Numbered from the stretch's first letter, positions 1 through 6,166 are shown. The stretch: DNA of 13,489 nucleotides from an uncultured Acetobacteraceae bacterium (GCA_903839965.1 CAIMEK010000591.1:1-13489); one strand, 5' to 3'. Notes: generated from the sequence alone by a model not told the origin. Numbers and translations: made by a program.

Positions 1-88
1 CCAAGACCCCCCCCAAGTGAAGCTGGGTCCAGGGGTCGCCCGACCCCTGGCGGGGGTCCAGGGGGCAGAGCCCCTGGCCTTGCTTCCC
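1..88 (+). repeat. Dispersed hairpin repeat, copy 1 (upstream of htpG)
   Basis: This stretch begins CCAAGACCC and ends CCTGGCCTTGCTTC. It matches two other stretches in the window (6148-6236 on the + strand and 6030-6115 on the - strand). It contains two hairpins: a perfect 10-bp stem (29-38 with 41-50, 2-nt loop) and a 7-bp stem CCAGGGG/CCCCTGG (58-64 with 71-77). The element is non-coding, resembles REP-type intergenic repeats, and may be cut by the window edge. It ends about 44 bp before the htpG start, so it lies in the htpG leader or promoter region. Confidence 0.75.
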
Positions 89-131
89 CGACGCGGGCAC
101 CGCATATCGCGGGGGTGGAGAGGTGCCAGAC

Positions 132-1973
132 ATGACTGAGACTGACGGGCAGATCGAGCATCACGGCTTTGGGGCCGAGGTGGGGCGTTTGTTGGACCTG
201 GTGGTTCATTCGCTTTATTCCGAACGGGAGATTTTCCTGCGTGAGTTGGTGGCCAATGCCGCCGACGCCACCGACCGGCGCCGGTTCGCGGCGTTGACCG
301 ATCCGACGCTGGCCTTGCCCGAGGGGGCGGCGGTGGCCATCCGCCCGCACAAGCCGGGACATACGCTGACCATCAGCGACGCTGGCATCGGCATGACGCG
401 CGAGGAACTGGTGGATCAGCTCGGCACCATCGCGCGGTCCGGCACGCGGGCGTTCGGCCAGAAGCTGGAAGCGGCGAAGCCGGAGGAGCGGCCCAGCCTG
501 ATCGGGCAGTTCGGCGTGGGCTTCTATTCCGCCTTCATGGTGGCCGACCGGGTGGAGGTGACGTCGCGCAAGGCGGGGGCCGAGGCGGCGTGGACCTGGG
601 CCTCCGACGGCGGCGGCGAGTTCACCATCGCGCCGGGCAGCCGCGAGGCGGCGGGCACCGACGTGGTGCTGCAGATGAAGGCGGACGCGGACGAGTATCT
701 CGACCCGATCCGCATCGAGGCGGTGGTGCGCAAGTGGGCCGACCACGTGACCATTCCGATCACCATCGAGCGTGACGGCCGCGACGTGCCGGCCAACGAG
801 GGCACGGCGTTGTGGCGCAAGCCGCGCAGCGAGGTGTCGGAGCAGGCCTACAACGAGTTCTATCGCCATCTCGGGCATCTGTTCGACACGCCCTGGGCGA
901 CGCTGCACTGGCGCGCCGAGGGGTCGATGGATTTCGTGGCGCTGTTGTTCGTGCCGGGCAGCCGGCCGTTCGAGCCGTTGGACAACGACCGCACGTCCAA
1001 GGTGCGGCTGCATGTGTCGCGCATGTTCATCACCGACGAGGCGGAGTTGCTGCCGCCGTGGCTGCGGTTTGTGCAGGGCGTGGTGGACACCGAGGATTTG
1101 CCGCTGAACGTGTCGCGCGAGATGTTGCAGTCCACGCCGGTGCTGGCGCGGATTCGGCGCGCGATCACCAACCGGGTGGTGACGGAGCTGAAGGCGAAGG
1201 CCAAGGAGGCCGAGGACTACAACAAGTTCTGGGAGAATTTCGGCGCGATCCTGAAGGAAGGCATCTGGGAGGACAGCGACCACCGCAAGGACATCGCCCC
1301 GCTGCTGCGGTTCCGGTCCTCGGCGGTGGAGGGGTGGACGTCGCTGGCGGACTATGTCGGGCGGATGAAGGAGGGGCAGGAGGCGATTTACGTGCTCTCC
1401 GGCGACCATGCCGAGGCGCTGGCGCATTCGGCGCAGTTGGAGGGGTTCCGGGCGCGCGGGCTGGAAGTGTTGCTGCTGAGCGACCCGATCGACGCGTTCT
1501 GGCCGGACCGCATGGACGAATTCGACGGCAAGCCGATCCGCAGCGTGACGCAGGGCGCGGCCGACCTTTCCAAGGTGGCGCCGACCGAGCCTCCGGCGGG
1601 CGAGGTGGCGGATGTGACGGCGCTGGTGGCGGCGTTGAAGGCGGCGCTGGGGGAGGCGGTGGCGGACGTGCGGGCCACCGATCGGCTGGTGGAGAGCGCG
1701 GTGGTGCTGGCGGCCGGCACCGCGGGGCCGGATTTGCAGATGCAGCGGCTGCTGCGGCGGGCGGGGCGGGCCTCGTTCGTGGCGCCGCCGGTGCTGGAGA
1801 TCAATGCGCGCCACAAGCTGGTGACGGCGCTGGCGGCGCGGGCGACGGCGGGGGAGGATCTGGCCGTGCAGGCCGGGCTGTTGCTGGACCTGGCGCGCAT
1901 CCAGGACGGCGATCTGCCGCGCGACCCGTCGACGTTCGCACGAAGGGTGGAGGCGGCGCTGGCGGGGGGGTGA
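132..1973 (+). CDS. htpG: HtpG, Hsp90-family molecular chaperone
   Basis: Cytosolic ATP-dependent chaperone that remodels client proteins as a homodimer. The GHKL ATPase domain fills the N-terminus. Visible motifs (numbered from this start) are E38 with N42-A-A-D45-A-T-D, the DAGIGM loop at 83-88, and the glycine-rich lid GQFGVGF at 125-131. The middle domain carries NEGTALWRK, MFITDEAELLPPWLRFVQG and the conserved LPLNVSREMLQ with its catalytic-loop Arg. The C-terminus is a dimerisation domain. At 613 residues it is close to the E. coli protein (about 624), so it looks intact. An in-frame GTG lies at 123, but the ATG at 132 sits 8 nt after GGAGAGG (117-123) and is the better start. It stands alone on the + strand, converges with the HigA-type gene, and has a repeat element just upstream. 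No heat-shock promoter could be made out. Confidence 0.97.
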   Translation: MTETDGQIEHHGFGAEVGRLLDLVVHSLYSEREIFLRELVANAADATDRRRFAALTDPTLALPEGAAVAIRPHKPGHTLTISDAGIGMTREELVDQLGTIARSGTRAFGQKLEAAKPEERPSLIGQFGVGFYSAFMVADRVEVTSRKAGAEAAWTWASDGGGEFTIAPGSREAAGTDVVLQMKADADEYLDPIRIEAVVRKWADHVTIPITIERDGRDVPANEGTALWRKPRSEVSEQAYNEFYRHLGHLFDTPWATLHWRAEGSMDFVALLFVPGSRPFEPLDNDRTSKVRLHVSRMFITDEAELLPPWLRFVQGVVDTEDLPLNVSREMLQSTPVLARIRRAITNRVVTELKAKAKEAEDYNKFWENFGAILKEGIWEDSDHRKDIAPLLRFRSSAVEGWTSLADYVGRMKEGQEAIYVLSGDHAEALAHSAQLEGFRARGLEVLLLSDPIDAFWPDRMDEFDGKPIRSVTQGAADLSKVAPTEPPAGEVADVTALVAALKAALGEAVADVRATDRLVESAVVLAAGTAGPDLQMQRLLRRAGRASFVAPPVLEINARHKLVTALAARATAGEDLAVQAGLLLDLARIQDGDLPRDPSTFARRVEAALAGG

Positions 1974-1984
1974 ACGGCCGCCAG

Positions 1985-2001
1985 GCTGCCTGTCAGGCAG
2001 C
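1985..2001. terminator. Short hairpin between convergent htpG and the HigA-type gene
   Basis: GCTGCCT (1985-1991) pairs with AGGCAGC (1995-2001) across a 3-nt loop, 12 bp after the htpG stop. It could help end transcription from both sides. There is no T-run on either strand, so a classical intrinsic terminator is not shown. It also overlaps the displaced stop codon of the HigA-type gene. Confidence 0.3.
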
Positions 2002-2062
2002 GCCGAGCGTCGGGATTTTCGCCACCACATCAGCCAGCGCGCGTTCCGCCGCCCAGAGGTCA
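1993..2062 (-). other. Displaced C-terminal tail of the HigA-type gene (frameshift remnant)
   Basis: Continuing from Q-Q but skipping one base gives A-H-D-L-W-A-A-E-R-A-L-A-D-V-V-A-K-I-P, followed by T-L-G-A-A and a TGA at 1993-1995. This is the usual kind of HigA C-terminus. It restores a total length of about 105 residues, as expected for the family. The coding register is therefore broken by a single inserted base, either a real mutation or an assembly error. Confidence 0.7.
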
Positions 2063-2311
2063 TGGGCCCTGCTGCATGGCCAGCCACACGCGGCCACCGT
2101 CGCCGCACAGCTTGCCCAGCCGCACCGCCATCTCCGGGGTCACGGCGGTCCGTTCGGCGAGAATGGCGTGCAGGGTCTGGCGCGACACGCCGAGCCTGGC
2201 GGCGGCATCCGTCACGGTCAGTTCAAGCGCGGGCAGCACATCCGCACGCAGGAGCGTGCCGGGATGCGAGGGCTGGACGGCCGGGCGGGCGGGCGGAATG
2301 CTGTCGGTCAT
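2060..2311 (-). CDS. HigA-family HTH (XRE) protein, C-terminally truncated by frameshift
   Basis: An 83-residue DNA-binding protein of the HigA/VapI antitoxin-regulator type. Family hallmarks are HPGTLLRADVLPAL at 16-29, the helix-turn-helix LTVTDAAARLGVSRQTLHAILAE at 31-53, then PEMAVRLGKLCG and VWLAMQQ. GGGAG (2317-2321) is well placed before the ATG. HigA-type proteins normally continue after W-L-x-M-Q-Q. Here the frame breaks into Gly-Pro-stop, while the adjacent frame encodes a typical tail, so one extra base in the CCC at 2067-2069 explains the truncation. The HTH is intact, so DNA binding may survive. It lies 15 bp after the preceding minus-strand gene. No HigB/RelE-like toxin is next to it, so it is an orphan here. 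The HTH family is confident; an antitoxin role is not shown. Confidence 0.75.
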   Translation of the reverse strand: MTDSIPPARPAVQPSHPGTLLRADVLPALELTVTDAAARLGVSRQTLHAILAERTAVTPEMAVRLGKLCGDGGRVWLAMQQGP

Positions 2312-2326
2312 GTCCGCTCCCGCTGA

Positions 2327-2995
2327 TCACTGAGTCTTTGCACCAGCTCTCAGACGTTCCAACTCAGCGCGAATGAGGGGATATTGTTTGCTGATCACGA
2401 CTGGCTGCTTTTTTTGACCGGGCGCATCATCAATTCCCGGGGCGTCAATCCGCTTCAGCAGCGCCTTTTTTCCGCCGAACGCACGCAGTTCCGTTTTTAT
2501 GGCCGAGCGCAAGAGTTCCGCCGCGATTTCATCGGTGATGCCATCCTGATATCCTGCACGACGGATGGGCTCATCCGTCGTAAAATTGCACTTCGCGCAA
2601 GTCACACGGCAATCCGCCCCATGCAGTATAACGATTTCGCCGCCGCTAAAATCCGCCACAAACATGGTCGGCCAGTCGCCCGGACCGTCTGGTACCAATC
2701 TTAGCCAACCGTCAATCCAATAATATTCTGTCTGACCTTTCCTAATATGCGCGTAAGTAAATGATTGGGCAGCCAGGTGATCGTGATCCTGGCAGTGATC
2801 AATTTGCGGCGGCTCCGGTGGAAATCGAACAAAGGCGGGGTCATACATAATGTCAAAAACTGGGTCATAAACCAATTGCTCGCGCCACACTCCTCCTACC
2901 GTGGGATACGCGCCAGAATCGGCAAAAGAATCATTGCATGGGATGCTCATAGCCACAACTACAAGGCAGAATATTATGTGATATTTTATTACCAT
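2327..2995 (-). CDS. Exported Cys-containing protein of unknown function (possible second partner of the NlpC/P60 protein)
   Basis: A 222-residue protein in no family I recognise. It starts with a good Sec signal peptide: K4, a hydrophobic core at about residues 6-18, and a likely signal peptidase I site after S-F-A25. The mature part is acidic and aromatic (YDPVFDIMYDPAF, EYYWIDGWLRL) and has C68, C129, C133 and C136. The cluster CRVTCAKC could bind metal or form disulfides in the periplasm. The C-terminus is Lys/Arg-rich. The frame is open upstream to 3280, but that extension crosses the permease-tail remnant and lacks a good start. The ATG at 2995 is chosen for the signal peptide, though only a weak GGA precedes it. 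GC content is clearly lower than in the flanking core genes. It follows the effector/immunity-like pair on the same strand, so an immunity or accessory role is possible but unproven. Confidence 0.6.
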   Translation of the reverse strand: MVIKYHIIFCLVVVAMSIPCNDSFADSGAYPTVGGVWREQLVYDPVFDIMYDPAFVRFPPEPPQIDHCQDHDHLAAQSFTYAHIRKGQTEYYWIDGWLRLVPDGPGDWPTMFVADFSGGEIVILHGADCRVTCAKCNFTTDEPIRRAGYQDGITDEIAAELLRSAIKTELRAFGGKKALLKRIDAPGIDDAPGQKKQPVVISKQYPLIRAELERLRAGAKTQ

Positions 2996-3048
2996 CGCAC
3001 ATCCAAGACTGCCACGATTGTCAGCATTTGATGTCTGCCGGCAGGCGC

Positions 3049-3070
3049 GCACGCCGGCTGCCCGGCGTGC
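3049..3070 (-). terminator. Strong GC hairpin upstream of the exported Cys protein gene
   Basis: GCACGCCGG (3049-3057) pairs perfectly with CCGGCGTGC (3062-3070) across a 4-nt loop. It follows the permease-tail ORF and precedes the 2327-2995 gene by about 55 bp. No U-tract follows on the minus strand, so it may be a pause or attenuation site, or a boundary hairpin, rather than a true terminator. Confidence 0.35.
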
Positions 3071-3091
3071 TCGACCACGGCCGTGATGACC

Positions 3092-3201
3092 CATGTCCCC
3101 GTCCACTTCATCCCTCGGCCGGCGGGAACCGGCGCAGGATGTGCAGCATGACCAGCATGACCAGCATGCCGGGCAGCACGCAGGCCATCGCCATCGCATA
3201 G
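3092..3201 (-). repeat. Second copy of the AmpG-like permease 3' end (copy A)
   Basis: This stretch aligns with 4782-4882 in the same orientation. By eye there are about 8 mismatches in 101 aligned bases, plus one 9-bp tandem insertion (GACCAGCAT repeated). It covers the last ~30 codons of the permease, its stop, and a few bases downstream. With the genuine 3' end it brackets the NlpC/P60 gene and the first exported partner as direct repeats. Confidence 0.85.
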
Positions 3202-3263
3202 TTGAACGACCGGTCGCCACGTGGTTCGGCCGGGACAGGCTCGTTCTGGTCGATATCCAGCAT
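3108..3263 (-). CDS. Possible small membrane protein (51 aa) ending in an AmpG-like C-terminal tail
   Basis: The ORF starts MLDIDQNEPVPAEP, then has one hydrophobic segment (residues ~20-43, rich in Ala, Met, Leu and Val). It ends LHILRRFPPAEG, identical to the permease tail. The 9-bp insertion relative to the permease keeps the frame, and the substitutions are synonymous or hydrophobic-for-hydrophobic. A GTG start at 3287 would add V-N-C-E-H-C-R-A, a CxxC pair, and overlap the end of the preceding gene. No clear ribosome binding site precedes either start. It is either a degenerating permease fragment fused to unrelated sequence or a real small single-span protein; I cannot decide between these. 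Confidence 0.35.
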   Translation of the reverse strand: MLDIDQNEPVPAEPRGDRSFNYAMAMACVLPGMLVMLVMLHILRRFPPAEG

Positions 3264-3276
3264 TGCTCTGCAATGT

Positions 3277-3708
3277 TCACAATTCACGGTTATTCGTCAC
3301 GTACCACGCGAAGCATTTGGCAAGTTTTAAAGGAATTCCAGGTGCATTTTTCTCTGCCCATTTCTTGATCTGTTTCCCTTCATCTGTTCTGGCCGCGCCG
3401 CTCCATAGAGTAACATAATGGTTCCTAAGCGGATTATGGGGATAAAACAAAAAGGCCTCGTCCGATTGGTACGTTTCGACGTAGATGATGCTCCAGCCGT
3501 GGAGCCGGAACGATTGCAGCAGATCGACAACCGGAACGTGCAACTGTCTGGCAATTGCGGGTGCCAAGGCCACACGACGTTCGGTCGTGAGGCTATGGTC
3601 CACACCGTCGCAGGGTGTCGCTGCACATGCGCCGAATGTCGCTATGACAAAGACGGCGATCAGGGCGCTTCGCACCGCCGCCAAATCAAATTTATTGCTG
3701 TGTGCCAT
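3277..3708 (-). CDS. Small exported protein overlapping the NlpC/P60 gene (candidate immunity protein)
   Basis: A 143-residue protein with an N-terminal export signal. Basic residues (K6, R13) precede a hydrophobic stretch at 14-27 that ends F-G-A-C28. This could be a lipobox with F at -3, giving a lipoprotein, or a signal peptidase I site shortly after. The mature domain has motifs such as LLQSFRLHGWSIIYVE, FLFYPHNPL and NAPGIPLKLAKCFAW, in no family I can name. The start overlaps the 3' end of the NlpC/P60 gene by 17 bp, so the two are almost surely co-transcribed and perhaps translationally coupled. An exported partner placed directly after a peptidoglycan hydrolase is the arrangement of periplasmic immunity proteins; that role is inferred. 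An in-frame ATG at 3735 is an alternative start. GC is lower than in the core genes. Confidence 0.7.
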   Translation of the reverse strand: MAHSNKFDLAAVRSALIAVFVIATFGACAATPCDGVDHSLTTERRVALAPAIARQLHVPVVDLLQSFRLHGWSIIYVETYQSDEAFLFYPHNPLRNHYVTLWSGAARTDEGKQIKKWAEKNAPGIPLKLAKCFAWYVTNNREL

Positions 3709-4714
3709 TGTACCGATACCAATAAGGCGTGCCATACCATGAACTTTTCCCCGGACCAAAGGCCGGACCCCTCGGGAGCGATGCACTCCATACATCTCTA
3801 TCTGGACCAGTCGTGCCACCATATATCACAACGTGGCCTTTGTACCAGCCCACATCGCCGACCTCTGGCTCTCCCGTCACAGGACTGAACTGTGGATTAC
3901 TCCGGAATTGGTCGCTGGACTTATACTTGATGTCAATGCCTGCCTGCCGATAAATACCGTAAACTGCGCCAGAGCAGTCAGCTCCTTGAACGGTCATTCC
4001 GCCAGTAACGTAGGGCACGTTGGAATTGGCCCAGTCTTGAGCTGCTGCTGCGATGGCAGCCTGCTGTGCCGGAGTGAGATGAGCCTGCCGCGCACTCCGG
4101 CCGTCTTCTTGACTCTGTTCTGCCTGTGCCACGTCATACGCACCAGAGTAGCGACTTGCAACGCTCCGTTGTGGCGTTTGCGTGGTGCCGAGGCCGGTTC
4201 CCGTGCGACCGCTGGCAAGGAGCGTGCGCTGGCTCGCCGGGTCCAGCACCGCCGAGGCGGCGCGCGCCATGCCGATCGCCGCGCCCGCGCTGATGCTGCC
4301 TGGCTCGCCGCGCGCGACACCCTCGCCGGGCGCCCGCACGCCGGGCGGATAGTCCCACAACGAACGCATCGGTCGGCCCCAACGGTCCTTCGGCCAGTCC
4401 CGCCCGTTGGTGTCCCCGGGCCAATCCTGGCCACCCGGCAGGCACTTCCGCGGCGTCGCCGGGGGCGCGAAGGAGTCGGCGGTGTGCGGTTCCAACGCCG
4501 GGGGTGATCCCTGGACCGCCGTCGGCGGGCAGGCGCGGGCTCCGCGCTCCCGGGGCGGCGGCGACCCGCGCGGCACCATGACCGCCGGCACCCTGATGTA
4601 GCCCGAGTGCTCCGCCATTCCCCGCATCGGCAGCGGGTCGCCGAGTTTCACGAAAATGAACGGAATCTGCACCATGTTCGGGCCGCTGCGCGAGTCGGCC
4701 GGGGCGTTGGTCAC
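3692..4714 (-). CDS. NlpC/P60-domain cysteine peptidase with a Pro/Arg-rich N-terminus (candidate secreted peptidoglycan-hydrolase effector)
   Basis: A 340-residue protein. The C-terminal ~120 residues look like an NlpC/P60 hydrolase, a papain-like fold that cuts peptidoglycan stem peptides. DWANSNVPYVTGG leads into G-A-D-C247-S-G-A with the nucleophile Cys, then EVGDVGWYKG-H294-VVIYGG with the catalytic His. The third polar residue is not obvious; DVWSAS follows where His or Asn is often found. Residues 1-60 include PFIFVKLGDPLPMRGM and VPAVMVPRGSPPPRERG. Residues 90-125 hold a DWP/WGRP-rich patch, and 130-225 are low-complexity and Ala-rich. There is no signal peptide, so a lytic enzyme would need another export route, for example as type VI-type cargo; this is inference. 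The GTG start is backed by AAGGA seven bases upstream. The N-terminal half is GC-rich and the catalytic half AT-richer, suggesting a mosaic gene. The next gene overlaps and encodes an exported protein. Confidence 0.8.
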   Translation of the reverse strand: MTNAPADSRSGPNMVQIPFIFVKLGDPLPMRGMAEHSGYIRVPAVMVPRGSPPPRERGARACPPTAVQGSPPALEPHTADSFAPPATPRKCLPGGQDWPGDTNGRDWPKDRWGRPMRSLWDYPPGVRAPGEGVARGEPGSISAGAAIGMARAASAVLDPASQRTLLASGRTGTGLGTTQTPQRSVASRYSGAYDVAQAEQSQEDGRSARQAHLTPAQQAAIAAAAQDWANSNVPYVTGGMTVQGADCSGAVYGIYRQAGIDIKYKSSDQFRSNPQFSPVTGEPEVGDVGWYKGHVVIYGGTTGPDRDVWSASLPRGPAFGPGKSSWYGTPYWYRYNGTQQ

Positions 4715-4741
4715 CGTGACATCCTTCGGAGGAAGTTATAT

Positions 4742-4770
4742 ATACTAACTATCGTTGGCGCATGTGTCAA
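4742..4770 (-). promoter_or_regulatory. Sigma-70-type promoter for the NlpC/P60 gene cluster
   Basis: On the minus strand a perfect -35 TTGACA (4765-4770) is followed, after exactly 17 nt, by TAGTAT (4742-4747, four of six matches to TATAAT). An AT-rich ATATAAC run comes next. Transcription would start near 4735, giving a leader of about 20 nt before the GTG at 4714, with its Shine-Dalgarno in between. The promoter separates this cluster from the permease upstream. Confidence 0.7.
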
Positions 4771-4781
4771 CCCAAGATCTG

Positions 4782-4882
4782 CATGTCCCTCTCCTCTTCA
4801 TCCCTCGGCCGGCGGGAAGCGGCGCAGGATGTGCAGCATGACCAGCATGCCGGGCACCGCGCAGGCCATCGCCAGGGCATAG
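4782..4882 (-). repeat. Genuine AmpG-like permease 3' end (copy B of the direct repeat)
   Basis: This stretch aligns with 3092-3201 at roughly 92% identity by eye, excluding a 9-bp insertion in the other copy. Here it is continuous with the full permease gene, so it is the copy in use. The match ends inside the last transmembrane segment of the permease. Confidence 0.85.
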
Positions 4883-6090
4883 AACACCGGCCAGCCCACG
4901 GCTTGCGCCAGGAAGCCGGAGAGGCCGCCGATGGTGTGCGAGGCCAGCGCCGCCAGCGAGGTCAGCAAGGCATACTGCGTCGCGGTGAAGGCGGTGGAGC
5001 ACAGGCCGGACAGGTAGGTGATGAAGGAGGCCGTCGCCAGCGCCTGCACGAACGCCTCCACCATGACGGTGGCGAACAACACCGCATGGTCGCCGTGCGA
5101 GTGCGCCAGCCAGACATACATCGCCATCGCCGCCATCTGGGTCAGGCCGGTGGAGATCAGCGCCCGCGCCAGGCCGATGCGCGCCACCAGCCAGCCGCCG
5201 ACGGCGATGCCCGCCATGGTGCAGGCCAGCGCCGGGATGCCGGTGGCCTCGGCCACCGCGGCACGGTCGAAACCGAGCGAGCGATAGAACGGCGCCAACA
5301 TCACCCCGGCCATGGCTTCGCCGAGGTTGAACAGCGCCACATAGGCCAGCACGGCCGCCGAGCCGGCTCGGCCGAGGAACTCGCGCAACGGCTCCAGCAC
5401 CGCCGCCCGCGCCCGCGCCGCCAGGCCCATCGCCACCGGCGGCGCCGCCACCGAGGCCGGCTCGGCGGCCGCCAGCGTCAGCGGAATGCCGAGCGTCAGC
5501 AAGGCCGCAATGATCAGGAAAGATCCGCGCCAGCCCAGCCAGCCCGCCGCCGCAATGGCGCCCGCACCGGACACCAGCATGGCCACCCGATAACCCCAGA
5601 CATACCCCGCAAGCGCGGCACCCTGCAGGCGCTGGGGGAACGTCTCGATGCGCCAGGCGTCGATGGCGATGTCCTGGGTGGCCGACAGGAACGCCACCAG
5701 CGCCGCCGCCGCCAACGTGCCCCCCAGCGGGCCGCCGCCGGACAACGCCAACACCGCCACCATACCGGCCAAGGCGGGCTGAATGGTCAGCAACCAACCC
5801 CGCCGGCGACCGAACCGATGCAGGCCGAACGGCGGACGCACCTGGTCGAGCAACGGCGCCCAGAGGAACTTCATCGTGTAGGCCAGGCCGATATTGGCGG
5901 TCAGCCCAATGGCAGCCAACGCGATCTGCCGCTCGGACAACCATTGGCGCAGCGTAAACCCGGACAACGACAACGGCAGCCCGGCCACGAACCCGAAACC
6001 GATCATCAACCACAACCGCCGGTCGGCGAGGGAAGGCCAGGGGCTTCGCTCCTGGACCCCACCAAGGGCCGAGGGGCCCCTGGACCCCAT
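4798..6090 (-). CDS. AmpG-like muropeptide permease (MFS superfamily)
   Basis: An inner-membrane major facilitator protein, about 430 residues, with roughly twelve hydrophobic segments. AmpG permeases import anhydromuropeptides for cell-wall recycling and feed beta-lactamase induction. Family marks are GFVAGLPLSLSGFTLRQWL near the N-terminus, YTMKFLWAPLLDQ at 71-83, the cytoplasmic basic loop FGRRRGW, and the signature SATQDIAIDAWRIE at ~136-149. The start is unsure. The frame runs on to 6159 through a dispersed repeat; ATG 6090 lies inside the repeat without a Shine-Dalgarno, and ATG 6006 lies within the first membrane segment. Nearby TTG codons (6009, 6015) are also possible. The extreme C-terminus is duplicated at 3092-3201. 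AmpG subfamily is likely; a role in beta-lactamase induction is not shown. Confidence 0.85.
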   Translation of the reverse strand: MGSRGPSALGGVQERSPWPSLADRRLWLMIGFGFVAGLPLSLSGFTLRQWLSERQIALAAIGLTANIGLAYTMKFLWAPLLDQVRPPFGLHRFGRRRGWLLTIQPALAGMVAVLALSGGGPLGGTLAAAALVAFLSATQDIAIDAWRIETFPQRLQGAALAGYVWGYRVAMLVSGAGAIAAAGWLGWRGSFLIIAALLTLGIPLTLAAAEPASVAAPPVAMGLAARARAAVLEPLREFLGRAGSAAVLAYVALFNLGEAMAGVMLAPFYRSLGFDRAAVAEATGIPALACTMAGIAVGGWLVARIGLARALISTGLTQMAAMAMYVWLAHSHGDHAVLFATVMVEAFVQALATASFITYLSGLCSTAFTATQYALLTSLAALASHTIGGLSGFLAQAVGWPVFYALAMACAVPGMLVMLHILRRFPPAEG

Positions 6091-6115
6091 CACTTGGAGG
6101 GTCTTGGCGAGAGGG
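6030..6115 (-). repeat. Dispersed hairpin repeat, copy 2 (inside the 5' end of the permease frame)
   Basis: Read on the minus strand it has the same order as the copy at 1-88: CCAAGACCCTCCAAGTGA, then GGGGTCCAGGGG, GGCCCTTGG, GGGGTCCAGGAGCGAAGC and CCCCTGGCCTT. It lies head to head with copy 3. The permease reading frame passes through it without a stop, so up to about 20 N-terminal residues may be repeat-encoded. Confidence 0.75.
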
Positions 6116-6166
6116 CGGCTAGGAGATGTCGATGCATCCCCTGGCCCCCCTCTCGCCAAGACCCTC
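6097..6166. repeat. Perfect 19-bp inverted repeat formed by the head-to-head repeat pair
   Basis: GAGGGTCTTGGCGAGAGGG at 6097-6115 is the exact reverse complement of 6148-6166, with a 32-nt spacer. The arms are the leading ends of repeat copies 2 and 3. In RNA this would form a stable stem between bcp and the permease gene. It could act as a transcription barrier or a cruciform, but no T-run supports an intrinsic terminator. Confidence 0.8.

Noticed and set aside
812..2326. 504-codon + strand frame overlapping htpG
   Set aside because: It is an Ala/Gly/Arg-rich frame-shifted reading of htpG that runs on into the HigA region; no domain.
2312..2704. HigB/RelE-type toxin beside the HigA-type gene
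   Set aside because: The minus-strand frame there belongs to the exported protein, and the + strand frame at 2384-2704 is its shadow; no toxin motifs were seen.
3120..3180. CRISPR or tandem repeat array suggested by repeated GACCAGCAT
   Set aside because: There are only two adjacent 9-bp units, within the duplicated permease tail; no spacers or further repeats.
2996..3280. N-terminal extension of the exported Cys protein back to a GTG at 3280
   Set aside because: It reads the permease-tail copy out of frame, is Cys/Arg-rich nonsense, and would bury the clear signal peptide starting at 2995.
3709..3822. N-terminal extension of the 143-aa exported protein
   Set aside because: It would overlap the catalytic domain of the NlpC/P60 gene by about 130 bp and place the export signal ~50 residues inside; a short extension to 3735 remains possible.
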